This document shows, piece after piece, positions 46,101 to 55,235 of a stretch of DNA of 64,000 nucleotides. A program made the translations under genes and the position numbers. The notes under the pieces were generated by a model. The model did not search any database. It was not told where the DNA came from and was given only the letters and a program-made list of their open reading frames with translations. Source of the stretch: Magnolia sinica (taxonomy: Eukaryota; Streptophyta; Magnoliopsida; Magnoliales; Magnoliaceae); the NCBI RefSeq assembly GCF_029962835.1, contig NC_080590.1, positions 70,767,501 through 70,831,500 of the forward strand, given 5' to 3'. Within the stretch, counting starts at the first letter, position 1, and the number at the start of each line of letters is the position of its first letter.

Positions 46101-49100
46101 CCCACTGTACTGTTTATTTGACATCCAATCTGTTGATTGGGTCCTAAGTACCCAGATGAAGGGAAGAAATAAATATCAGGTTGATCCAAAGCTTTTATGG
46201 CTCTCAAAACGTTTTTAATGGTCAACGCTCATTCAACACTGTTTCCTGTAATGTGGTACACTTGAGTTGTGGATATGGTTTAATTTTGGGCTCAACAACT
46301 TGAATGATCAGTAAAAACGTATGGATGGCGTGGATGGACCACATACATTAAAGGTGGGCCCAAGTGAGTTTACTGAGTACCGTAAGAGCGTACTGAGTAA
46401 CGCACCACGTACCGATTGCATTCTCGCGGAAGCGGATCGTGTACTGAGTAACTCAGCGTACTGAGTAAACTCTGTGGGGCCCACCGTCATTCATGCACTG
46501 TATCAACTCCGTAAATCAGCTTTATCATATAATTTTAGGGCTTTAAACCAAAATTTAATCATATCCAAAGTTTAAGTGGACCACACCACCTGAAATAGTG
46601 TGAATTGAAGTCTACCGTTGAAAAGTTCTCGGGGCCCACAGAAGTTTTATATCAAGATGATATTTGTGTTTTCCATTCATCCATGTCTGCATGATCTTAT
46701 GAACAGTTTGGATGACAAATAAATATCACCGGGGGCCTTAGAAATGTTTCAACGGTGGAAATCAATACTTCCACTATTTCCTTTGGCATGGTCTACTTGA
46801 GCTTTTGATATACTTCAGTTTAGGGCTCAACCCCTAAAATGATCTGGAAAAACGTATGGACGGTGTGGATAAACCACGTGAATTCACAGTGGGCCCAACA
46901 GAGTTTACTCAGTACGATGAGTGTACTGAGCAACTCAGTACGCGTCCGGATTTCTTTTTTAACCCATCCACACGACCCATTTTCACCCATCCGCGCCCCT
47001 CTCCTTCACATTCCCTCTCCTTCACGAACGCATGCGTTCCGGAGCAACATTCGCGGCGAGGTTTCCTCAATCTGGCCTGATTTCTCGCCGAAATCTCGGA
47101 AAAATTCCCACAGATACTCTCCAATCAGCGAAGAAAGAGGGAAATGGAAGAAATTTGCAAGAAAAGGAGGGAAAGCGTGCTTACCTGTCGAATGGCCCAC
47201 CTCCGATCACCATTCTTCGCTGCAACCTACAGGTACTCTCCGATTTCTTTTTTCTTTTTCTTTTTTTACTGATTCAATTTTTTTTCGCGCGATATCGCCA
47301 ATATGTCGTGTGATATCGACGATATATCGGTCGATATCTGGATTTTGGGTTTTTTGGTATCTTCCGGGGGTTATCGCGAGGGTTTCGTCTCGCAGGGGTG
47401 CGATAACAATAATATTGGGCCGATAGTATCGATATTTCGAACACTGGTTATGAGTAGCTCTAAGCCATGGGTTTCCCAACAAGTTACTTCTATCAGCCTT
47501 GAAAATAAGGGATGGCGCACTGCAGTGCTGTCGGACATAGGACCTGCAATGGAGGATGTTAAATGGCCATGAAATTGGGACTGACCCTCAATTATACCAG
47601 CAGTGACGCTGCATGTCCACGAGCTTTCATGAATAATTGCATGCAATAGAGATTTGTGAACAATCTTGCCCACACTGTCCCCACATATGCTGGTGCAACA
47701 TGTCATGTGTAGGATGGATGGGCCCCAACTCAATCACTCCAAATCTTTAGATAGGTGGGCAGGTTCTGCATGAGGAAACAAGTTCTCACTACTCAGATGA
47801 TCCTGAGGGCCTGTCTGATAAAAGGCAAAAGAAGGAAAAGAAAAGAAAATGTAATAACTATCCAATGATAGGTCCCAACCAATGGCTCAGTAGCAGGTAC
47901 TATGCGTTTCTTCAACACTAAGGTCATGTATTCGAGTGCCCATGTGGTGTGTGTAAGTTTGCGGGTGTGTTAAAACAAAAAATTTATCCAATGATGAATT
48001 CCATGGGCATTGTCGGAACATTGATTCCCATGGATTCCATTTTGGGGGGTTTTGTTTGAATAGCAGGTAGAAATCTCATATCTGCAGGACAATGGTCACT
48101 CGTATCTTGTGCATAAGAATGTTACTATGGAAAAGGATAATGATTGTTACGTGGAGTCTATTATTTTCTTTGCTAACCAAACTAGTGAAATGTCCCATCA
48201 TTGGAAAGGTGCCTCATTTTCTTTTCTTTTCCCTCTTATCAAAGATGCAATAATATTCCAATCACGAGCTTAAAGATGGATGATCAGAGATACAGGAAGT
48301 GGTTCACATTCAGTGGCAAGCATATCTATGGTTAGGGTCCTCCTGTCAGAGCTAATTTTGAGCCATGGCAATAAAGTGTGGTGAACCTATCTAACAGGCA
48401 AAACTGATTAAGATATGAATGGATCCAAATATTCAGAAAAGGCATGCCACACTATGATATCATGTTGAGACCAAAATAGATCATCATCATCATCATCAGC
48501 TTTAGGAATCATGTTTTAAAAATCATTCTGAAGGCCCAATCTTTGGTAAGTGAATAAGCCTTTATATCCCTTCTCACCACCTCCATCCAGGTTCTTTTAT
48601 GTCTTAATCTCATCCTCATTCTCCCTCCCTCCCTCTTGGTGCAAATTTTTTGAAGGGAAGTGAATGGAATGCAAAACTTTTTGAAGGGAAGTGAATGAAA
48701 AAACACATGGAAGACTAGAACAAGAACAACTGCATTTGATCGACTCCAACATTTATGACTTACTTGTAAAGCTGTAGTCCCTCACGGAGGTCTTTTTCTC
48801 TGCGTTGCTTCTGCTCCATCTTTCTCATGTAATTTTGCATCTGTAAGGAAAATGCCGAGTTTCAAACGATGAATATTAGCACTAACATAATTCTTTAAAT
48901 TTTACAGGTTTTGAAGCTATCTCCACAAGAGTAGATTTAACGTTTCGAGAAAAGGCATCCATTGGGTGCATATGATTTGCTCAGAAGGATGGATGGAAAA
49001 ATTACATGCAAAGAAATTGCGGGAATGAATTTCATAATAAGATTTTCTATCCAAGAGAAATGTAACACATATGATTGTCCAGTCCTGCTTAAATAACAGC

Positions 49101-50418
49101 TTTCAGCAGTACCACAATATCAACTGGACAGTACATCAGAATATTGAAAACTGGCGTATGATTTGGTAGCTAGATTGTGATATTCTCTGCAATGAGGACA
49201 CTGTTGGCACGTGTGACCGCACACATACATAGCGGCCGATGGGCCTGTTTTTACTGATTCAGCACAAATCCCTTATTTCCCTCTCACACTTTATCTTCAG
49301 CCTGTTGAGGGATGTATCACCAATAGATTAGGGGCTGCTTCTGATTTGTAGCAACCCGAGCATGAAAGGTAATTAATACGGCCATTTGAGCCGATTGGTA
49401 TGAGGTGAAATAACCTGAAAAATCCTACTGACCTATGCTCATGGAAAACCTGACAGATTTGGCAATCACCAGCTTCATGGCAACTAACCCTGATGAATGG
49501 TGATTGCTTCTCTCTGGGATTTTTCAGACGCAACAATCTTTCAATAAAAATTGTGACATTTTGATAGCTTCCCATGTACATGTGTCTGACATTCAACACA
49601 TGCCTCATATGAAAGTCTATTTTTATGTTCGATTATTTTGATATGTATGTTTGGGGGACTCTTTTATATATAAATTATTGATTATTCAGATCATTACATA
49701 TAAATAACTGCATTACAATATGAAAATACAATATTTTATTATTTAAATATTTAGTACAGACATGTGGGCAAATCTTACTTTCTAAAACCATATGTCCAGC
49801 ACACTCCATATCTGTTTCTGATATTAACACACATATCTGTTTAACCAAGCGATCAACAAAATCAAACTTAATTCAAAGAGCGGAAAGAAGAAACTTGCCA
49901 CATGATCTGCTACTCACTTGAATTTCCCTCACTCGGTTGCTAATAACACCGGAGTTCCTCTCAGCTCTGATTATCTCCTTTTCTGAAAGCTCACCAGCAT
50001 CTTCTAACTTCCCTGTGGACATGTAAATGAACACATTCTCATGGTAATTGCAATATAAGAGATTTACTCAAACCACACATGCTTTTTCTCAACTCTTCTG
50101 GCTACATGTAGATAGGACTGGCATTTGCCTGGTCATGCACTAATATTAAGGGTCTGAAATGAAGGCATGGCTAATCCATATCAGTCATAAACAGCATGGA
50201 TCAGATTAATGCCAACCTTCAAAAGGAACTTTCTTCAAATGATCGCCTGGCCCATCACGTTTATTAACTGGGCCTGACACATGGGACAAAGTTGAAGGCA
50301 CAGCCCGCCATGTGGAAGGTTCATTCCTGAAGTCAGACGAGCCGACCAGGCCCATTGCCAGCACGAGTTGTAGATTGTTGAAAAGATAAAATCTGTGCAG
50401 TAACGGTTCTTCAACCAT
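43020..50418 (-). CDS. TPR-repeat protein gene, at least six exons (5' end unresolved)
   Basis: Best host gene in the window. Five exons join with exact phase and GT-AG borders: 49918-50012, 48764-48840, 44192-44312, 43714-43773 and 43020-43163 (stop TAG 43020-43022). A sixth, upstream exon ends at 50217. The product has an acidic/basic linker (KLEDAGELSEKEIIRAERNS), a basic helix (YMRKMEQKQRREKDLREGLQ) and TPR-like helices (SGKYEEALERFESVLGSKPE, then ASYNVACCYSMLNQ, then QAGLSALEDAMEAGYEDFK). The tail is PDLANLRTSEEFEPLLKRFD...SIFGIFNKK. TPRs mediate protein-protein contacts. I recall similar plant proteins predicted to be plastid-targeted, but no transit peptide can be shown because the first exon is uncertain. 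Reading frames are intact in all five confident exons. The 4.45-kb intron holds two transposons. Confidence 0.85.
43714..43773 (-). CDS. TPR gene, penultimate exon
   Basis: Exactly 20 codons (VQAGLSALEDAMEAGYEDFK), phase 0 at both ends, acceptor TTTTTGCAG and donor GTAATC. Confidence 0.9.
44192..44312 (-). CDS. TPR gene, exon with main TPR motif
   Basis: 121 nt: one base completing a split AAG codon, then 40 codons with YEEALERFESVL and VASYNVACCYSM. Acceptor AAAACAAG, donor GTATTC. The TPR consensus A/G/A positions are mostly satisfied. Confidence 0.9.
45230..46420. repeat. Stacked GTGGGCCCCACC-family dispersed repeats
   Basis: Successive modules share the order TGGGCCCCACCATAATGTAT, TTCATCCATTTT, GGTGGACCACACCA, ACCATTAAA, AAGGCCCACTGT, TCATTTTAGGG. 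The family also appears at 41.5-42.0 kb and within the long LTRs. It is probably a non-autonomous MITE family; ends could not be set for each unit. Confidence 0.6.
46437..46943. mobile_element. Inverted-repeat MITE with TACTGAGTAA termini, nested
   Basis: The left end GTACTGAGTAACTCAG followed by GTACTGAGTAAACTCTGTGG mirrors the right end at 46900-46943 (reverse complement GTACTGAGTTGCTCAG, then GTACTGAGTAAACTCTGTTG) over about 50 bp. It lies inside the larger hAT-like element. A related right terminus sits at 46366-46405, so at least two units are stacked. Confidence 0.7.
47811..48247. mobile_element. Possible MITE with A/T-rich opposed ends, host of the SINE
   Basis: The left GATAAAAGGCAAAAGAAGG and AAAAGAAAAGAAAATG phrases are mirrored at the right by CATTTTCTTTTCTTTT and CCCTCTTATC. 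The arms are low-complexity, so the call is tentative. Confidence 0.4.
47870..47984 (+). mobile_element. tRNA-derived SINE, 115 bp
   Basis: An 11-bp perfect TSD TATCCAATGAT lies at 47859-47869 and 47985-47995. Box A-like GGCTCAGTAGCA (47884-47895) and box B-like GTATTCGAGT (47928-47937) are internal RNA polymerase III promoter elements. A TGTGTAAGTTTGCGGGTGTG tail and a T/A-rich end follow. Inserted in the big intron of the TPR gene. Confidence 0.82.
47996..48763 (-). other. Intron sequence of the TPR gene
   Basis: No gene seen. A short ATC/CAT triplet repeat is at 48481-48498 and a duplicated TTTTTGAAGGGAAGTGAATG at 48647-48695. Confidence 0.6.
48764..48840 (-). CDS. TPR gene, basic-helix exon
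   Basis: 25 codons plus two bases, acceptor TTCCTTACAG and donor GTAAGT. The two trailing bases AA join G from the next exon to give Lys, proving the phase across a 4.45-kb intron. Confidence 0.9.
48841..49917 (-). other. Intron of the TPR gene
   Basis: About 1.1 kb, AT-rich, without recognised repeats or open coding. Confidence 0.65.
49918..50012 (-). CDS. TPR gene, linker exon
   Basis: Two bases completing Gly, then 31 codons ending VREIQ. Acceptor GTCCACAG, donor GTGAGT. Hydrophilic, probably helical. Confidence 0.87.
50217..50418 (-). CDS. TPR gene, candidate upstream exon
   Basis: An open frame ending ..DHLKKVPFEG with phase 1 fits the next exon (G|GG makes Gly) and a GT donor (GTTGGC, weak). 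The right limit is not defined: the frame opens with ATG at 50418, and another ATG (MGLVGSSDFRN) lies near 50357. A further open stretch at 50560-50740 (GTEIWPAAEYGRTMYTIRQR) could be a still earlier exon. Neither gives a convincing transit peptide. Confidence 0.5.
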
Positions 50419-50989
50419 GAGGAGAATGGGAGCTCATGACTAAAAGCTTAGGAATTGCTTTTATTTCTTTCATACAAAGAGATTTCTGGAAGATTTGAAT
50501 GGAGATGCACATGACCATTTATAGTACAGGCTAGAATTTACAACGTTTTTGGGTCCAAAAGAAAACTAAAAGGCTAATGTGGGTAGCAAACGAACCATCT
50601 CTCTTTTGCATTTTCATGAGCAATGGGCCAATCCTCTGACGGATGGTGTACATCGTCCGTCCATATTCAGCTGCGGGCCATATCTCTGTTCCAAAGACAG
50701 CACTGCATCCAATTTTAACTTCCAGGCACATATCAGACTGACGTAAACAATGGATGAAAAGGAAAAAGAGAAACTTGCACATTTTAAAACCATGATTTAT
50801 AAGCAAAAAAACGAAACATAGCATTCAACGAACATATCATAGGATTCATAACAGTTCAGAATTTCATGCTCACACTTGTTCGAAGTCTCTGAAGATGGAG
50901 AGGTTGGGCCGATTACACATGGCCATCTATTTTTCCGTGAATCAAATACTGAATATGTGTTGTACTATATTGTTGCAAGTATAACACAG

Positions 50990-51430
50990 AAAATACTTGA
51001 AAAACCTTTTCCGTCGAGTCATGTTCCTATTGTTTATTTTGGCGGTCCTGTATTTTGTAAGATTGAAGAGATTATTTGAAGGTTTGATTACTAAAATCAG
51101 AAAAAGATTAGAGGGCTGGAAAAGTAAGTTGCTTTCAGTGGTTGGTGGACTGATCCTCATTATCCATGTTCTTAGTACTATTTCATTTCACTCAATGTTT
51201 GCTCTTTAAATTCTAAGTTCAAATGTGTCTACATTGGAACGTATGTTTGGTAACTTTTTCTGGGGTGTCTTTTAATTCAGAAAAAGGCACCATAGGCAAT
51301 CTTTGCGTAGGATTTTTAGCCCGATCAATGAAGCGGGATTATACAGGGGCAATTTGTGGCATACATCCATCCTTGAACACATGTTCAAGATCAGGGCCAC
51401 TCATCAGCCGGGTGCCGCCGTGCGCATACT
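50990..51430 (+). pseudogene. LINE (L1-type) reverse transcriptase remnant
   Basis: HVPIVYFGGPVF then, after a one-base shift, FEGLITKIRKRLEGWKSKLL and SVVGGLILIIHVLST match the thumb-side region of plant L1 RTs, which carry (Y)LG(V)P...I..W..KLLS.GGR..LI..VL motifs. NVSTLERMFGNFFWG continues after the stop at 51208. Downstream is faint. No endonuclease or poly-A tail is visible. Confidence 0.82.
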
Positions 51431-51636
51431 TTGGTGCAAAAATCACCTTGTTCCCTTATACTATGGGTCACAAATGCATATTCAATATGGAATGCTGGTC
51501 ATATTTTATCTAATAATCATTTTTTTCCCATGCAAGTCAAAATAACTTGCACAATGTGAGACAAAGTCCTCTATCACATTCAATGTGAGAAGAGAGATGA
51601 TCCTTCTTGTATTCATAAATTTGTAAGGTGTTACAA
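51431..51636. other. Gap between LINE and Copia remnants
   Basis: AT-rich, no recognised feature. Confidence 0.5.
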
Positions 51637-52898
51637 CTAATCAAGATAGAATTTCTCTATTTGTAGTATTCTATGCAGATACACAAGATTTGTTACTATG
51701 ACAGAGTATGAGAGCGCATCTTGGGGGATTGCACTGATATTATCACACCAAACGACCGGTGTGGATGAGATGTAAACATGTGAATCCTTGAGAAACATAA
51801 GGATCCAGGAGTGCTCAGCGGCTGAGTGGACTAGGGACCAATACTTAGATTCTGTACTGGAACTTGCCACAGTGGGTTTTTCTTTGCACTCCACCAAACG
51901 AGATTGAGGCCCATGTATACACAATATCCACTTGTGTAGTGGCGGTCATCGGGGCTCCCAGCCCAATCTGCATCCAAATACACTTGCAACTATAGATTAC
52001 AAGTGCAATGGAAAGTCCATCTGTCATGGTGCCTTTGAGAAATTGTAGAATTACGTTTGACAGCCACAAAAGGTGTGACAGTAGGGGACTGCATGAATTA
52101 GCAAACTTGGTTGACCATGATGGATATAACTGGGAGGGTCCATGTTAGGTATTGTAGGGCCCCAACTGTGCTATGATATGCAGTTGCATCTTGAAGAGGT
52201 TCCCCATCACCATGGATGAGCTTACCATTGGATATGGCAGGAGAACAATATGGCTTGGCACCTTCCATTGAGGCCCGTCGGAGTAAATCCAGGATGTTTT
52301 TAGTTTGAGAGTGAAAGAAACCATGTTCATCACAAGTCACCTCTAGGCCTATTAGAGGGCCCAAATCCTTCATGGTGAATCAAGAGCTCAATTGAGTTAT
52401 AAGCATTTGTAGGTACGAGGAATTATTGCCCATAATGATGACGTCTTCAACATAGAGAAAGAGAATCATCAGATGACGACCTTGTTGATATAAAGAGAGA
52501 AGGTTCGGCATGGGCCCCAATGAAATCAAGTTCTAGTAAATAGTTTGTGAAGCATTGGATCCAGGACCAGGGTGCCCATTTAAGCCTGTAAATAAATTTG
52601 TGAAGGTGACAAATGCAGTGAGGGAATTGTGGGTCCACAAAGCTAGGGGCTATTGCATGAAGACCTCCCCCCTCAATATTCCATGCAGAAAGACATTTTG
52701 CACATCAACAGATCAAATGTCTCACCGAAAATCGACAACTAGAGATAGGACTACCCAAATCATAGTGGGTTTTGCAACTGGGCTAAAACTAAAAGTCTCA
52801 ATATAGTCAATACTAGGTTGTTAATGACAGACCTTTGCCACAAGATAGTCCTTGCATCGCTAAATGGACCCATTTGCATGAGTCTAAATTTTACACAC
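51637..52898 (-). pseudogene. pol: Copia pol: RT and RNase H, part 1
   Basis: From right to left on the minus strand: KGYHQQ-like start (52860), FSPVAKPTTI, DPQFPHCICHLHKFIYRLK, CFTNYLLELDFIGAHAEPSL, KDLGPLIGLEVTCDEHGFFH, DLLRRASMEGAKPY and STVGALQYLT. The RNase H blocks [11 protein letters not shown] and [20 protein letters not shown], then CDNISAI, follow. These are Ty1/copia RT-RNase H landmarks. The catalytic YVDD segment near 52.43 kb (minus strand, LFLYVEDVIIMGNNS-like) is still readable. Several frameshifts and stops. Confidence 0.9.
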
Positions 52899-53492
52899 TA
52901 ATGCAGGGGCATTTCACACCGGGCTCAAGTGGGATAGCCCGTGGGATGTGGGGACACACTCGGGGTGGGCGGCCCATGTGATTTGGGGCCCACGAGCCCA
53001 CAAGGGGGTTCAGCCGAGGTCCTAACCCATGAGATGTGGGGCCTGAGCTATGAGATAAAGGTATTAATTCGCCATACTCTAACAGTTCGAGCTTTTAGAG
53101 CAAGTGGTTAATTGTCCTGCATCAAATTGGTATCAGAGCAGGAGGTCTCGTATTCGAGACTCCTCACCAGGGGTGATTAATGCAAGGCCATTTCACACCG
53201 GGCTCGAGTGAGGTAGCCTGTGGGATGCGGGGACACATTCGGGGTGGGTGACCAATGTCATTTGGGGCCCACGGGGGAGAGGGGCATTTCACACCGGGCT
53301 CGAGTGGGGTAACTCGTGGGATGCGGGGACACACTTGGGGTGGGCGGCCCATGTGATTTGGGGCCCACGAGAGGGGTTCGGCCGAGATCCTAACCCATAA
53401 GATATGGGGCTTGGGCTATGAGATAAAGGGATTAATTCGCCATACTCTAACAGTTCGAGCTTTTAAAGCAAGTGGTTAATTGTCCTACGTCA
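52899..53492 (+). mobile_element. TRIM (terminal-repeat retrotransposon in miniature)
   Basis: A perfect 5-bp TSD CACAC lies at 52894-52898 and 53493-53497. LTR1 52899-53124 (226 bp) begins TAATGCAGGGGC and ends GTCCTGCATCA. The PBS TGGTATCAGAGC (53128-53139) follows, then only about 40 bp of interior, and LTR2 53178-53492 (315 bp) ends TCCTACGTCA. LTR2 contains an extra tandem copy of its first ~104 bp (GGGCATTTCACACCGGGCTC at 53180s and 53282). No coding. Inserted in the Copia RT. Confidence 0.92.
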
Positions 53493-53497
53493 CACAC

Positions 53498-53955
53498 CCA
53501 GCAACATACCACGATGTGCTAGATTGAGGGGTTGGCACTAAGGACCAAGTACCATTCATTTGAAGAGCCATAAACTCAGTGACCATAGCTTCACATCATT
53601 ATGGAATCTTGGAGGCTTGAGTAAAGCTTGTGGGCTTGGCAAGACCCCTTGTTAATAGCAAGAGCTACAGGCAAAGGGTGTCAACCTCCTCCCTCAATAT
53701 TCCATGCGAAAAGGCATTTTTCACATCATGTTATCAAATGTCCCATAAAAAATTGACGACTAGAGCTAGGACTACCCCAATCGTAGTGCGTTTTGCAATT
53801 GGGCTAAAGGTCACAATAGAATTAATATTGGGTTGTTGATGATAGCCCTTTGGCCACAAGATAGTCCTTGTATCACTAAATGGACCCATTTGCATGAGTC
53901 TTAGTTTTACAGGTCCAACAACATCCAACAACGTGCTAGATTGAAGGGTTGGCAC
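53498..53955 (-). pseudogene. pol: Copia pol, duplicated RT start segments
   Basis: 53498-53677 continues the RT start interrupted by the TRIM (minus frame TQASKIP, FMALQMNGTWSLV-like). From about 53678 a second copy of the segment seen at 52670-52898 begins (GYHQQPNINSIVTFSPIAKR, VLALVVNFLWDI). So a few hundred bases of RT are tandemly duplicated, with the copies already diverged. Confidence 0.82.
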
Positions 53956-54925
53956 AAATGTTTTAAATATCGATGATATTAGCCGATATATCCCACGATA
54001 TATCTTGTATCCCACCTGAACGATGCAAAATAACAGGTAGTGTCGATATATCCCACATGTTCAATGGTGAGCACTTTCAATTTCCAATCCCTTTTTTATG
54101 TTGAAATTATGTTAAATCAGTGTCAGATGGTAATAAATCCATTGGTTATTCATGTTTTACACGAAAAATCATGGAGTTGGAGCTTTGATTTCGATATCCT
54201 TTGGTTCTTCATGTTCGAAATTTTCCTACAACCAGTTGTCAATTGAGACTAATTTCAAAGTATTTAGGAGTATTTGATGAAATCATCATCACGTATATTC
54301 TAATTTCAAATTTCGAGTGTAGGTGGTCCAATTTGGTGAAAATTGGGGGAAATTCAAATTTTCCCCAATTTCTCCCAAATTGCTCGCAACGTAGCACTCC
54401 AAACATGAAATCAAGCATGCATGAGGGCTGATCTACTGATTTATTAAATCCTTGTCAACTTTCAAAAAATAAAAATTATTTTTGATAAAAAATTATTAAA
54501 TTTTTTTTTTTTTTTTAAAATTTCCCTTCAACCAGTTGTCAATTGAGACTATTTTTGAAGTATTTGGGAGTGTCTGATGAAATAATCATCACATACACTC
54601 TAGATGTTATGCATTCTATTTGAATATAGTTGCATTAGTTCAGTTAGACAGCACATAGCTTAGGACCCCATACAAAGGAAACCTTTTATGTGCACTTCTT
54701 TTTCGAGATGTTATGATTTAAAAGTGTGTATTAAGGTCTTTTTTAGCAATCACTAAAGTTTCATTGAAAAATTCAACCATTTTCTCAATGTTTCCCCATG
54801 TTTCCCAAAAAGTGCGATAAATTACCCAAAACAAATGATATATCCCATGCAATAACCGATATGTACCTATACGGCTATACCCCAAGGATGCAACACATAA
54901 CGCGATATTCATATTTCAAACACTG
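53956..54925. mobile_element. hAT-like element, 970 bp, same family as 44895
   Basis: A perfect 8-bp TSD GTTGGCAC lies at 53948-53955 and 54926-54933. The right terminal repeat (reverse complement CAGTGTTTGAAATATGAATA) and left AAATGTTTTAAATATCG are variants of CAGTGTTCGAAATATCG. Its right half matches, in opposite orientation, 45.0-45.2 kb (TTTAAAAGTGTGTATTAAGG and on). An internal duplicated phrase CAACCAGTTGTCAATTGAGA lies at 54231 and 54530. No transposase. Confidence 0.88.
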
Positions 54926-54933
54926 GTTGGCAC

Positions 54934-55235
54934 TAAGGACCAAGTACCATTCTTTTAAAGGGCCATAAACTCAACGACCATAACTTCACACCATTCTAGA
55001 ATCTTGGAAGCTTGAGTAAAGCCTGTGGGCTATGCAAGACCCCTTGTTAACGACAAGAGCTACATGCAAAGGGTGTCGGGTGCTGCAAAAAAAAAAAGTC
55101 ACTTTTTATTGATTCCATCTTTGGACTGAGTTACCATTTGGTGAACATTTCGTTTCCAAGTGTATCCAAACGTGGAGACTGAAATCATTGAAATGGGTGC
55201 AATACTTGTGTTGGGGTGAGTGGTGGTGGGGTGGG
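54934..55235 (-). pseudogene. pol: Copia pol, linker and RT start, second copy
   Basis: Minus strand: PTSFTQASKILEWCEVMV-like reading at 54.99-55.06 kb, then FMAL.KNGTWSLVP at 54.93-54.98 kb, the conserved start of Copia RT. It rejoins 53955 once the hAT-like element is removed. Confidence 0.8.

Larger units (their letters stand above)
44895..47446. mobile_element. hAT-like element, 2.55 kb, in an intron of the TPR gene
   Basis: A perfect 17-bp terminal inverted repeat CAGTGTTCGAAATATCG lies at both ends, flanked by 8-bp repeats GTTACGAG (44887-44894) and GTTATGAG (47447-47454), differing by one C/T at a CpG. Subterminal zones are packed with TATCG words. The left inner region (TGAGGAAATGGTTGAAATTT and on) matches, in reverse, the element at 53956. 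The centre holds GTGGGCCCCAC-type MITE sequence and, at 46.95-47.24 kb, CpG-rich sequence that looks like a captured 5' exon ending at a GT donor (CTACAG/GTACTC). No transposase. Confidence 0.88.

Noticed and set aside
46839-47426. 195-codon plus-strand open frame
   Set aside because: It crosses a MITE terminus, the captured-looking GC segment and the hAT-like subterminal region, so it is a mosaic and not a gene.
47884-47937. Functional tRNA gene
   Set aside because: A and B boxes are present but acceptor and anticodon arms do not pair; TSD and tail identify a SINE.
53128-53165. tRNA gene near TGGTATCAGAGCAGG
   Set aside because: The match is the primer-binding site of the TRIM; no cloverleaf can be built.
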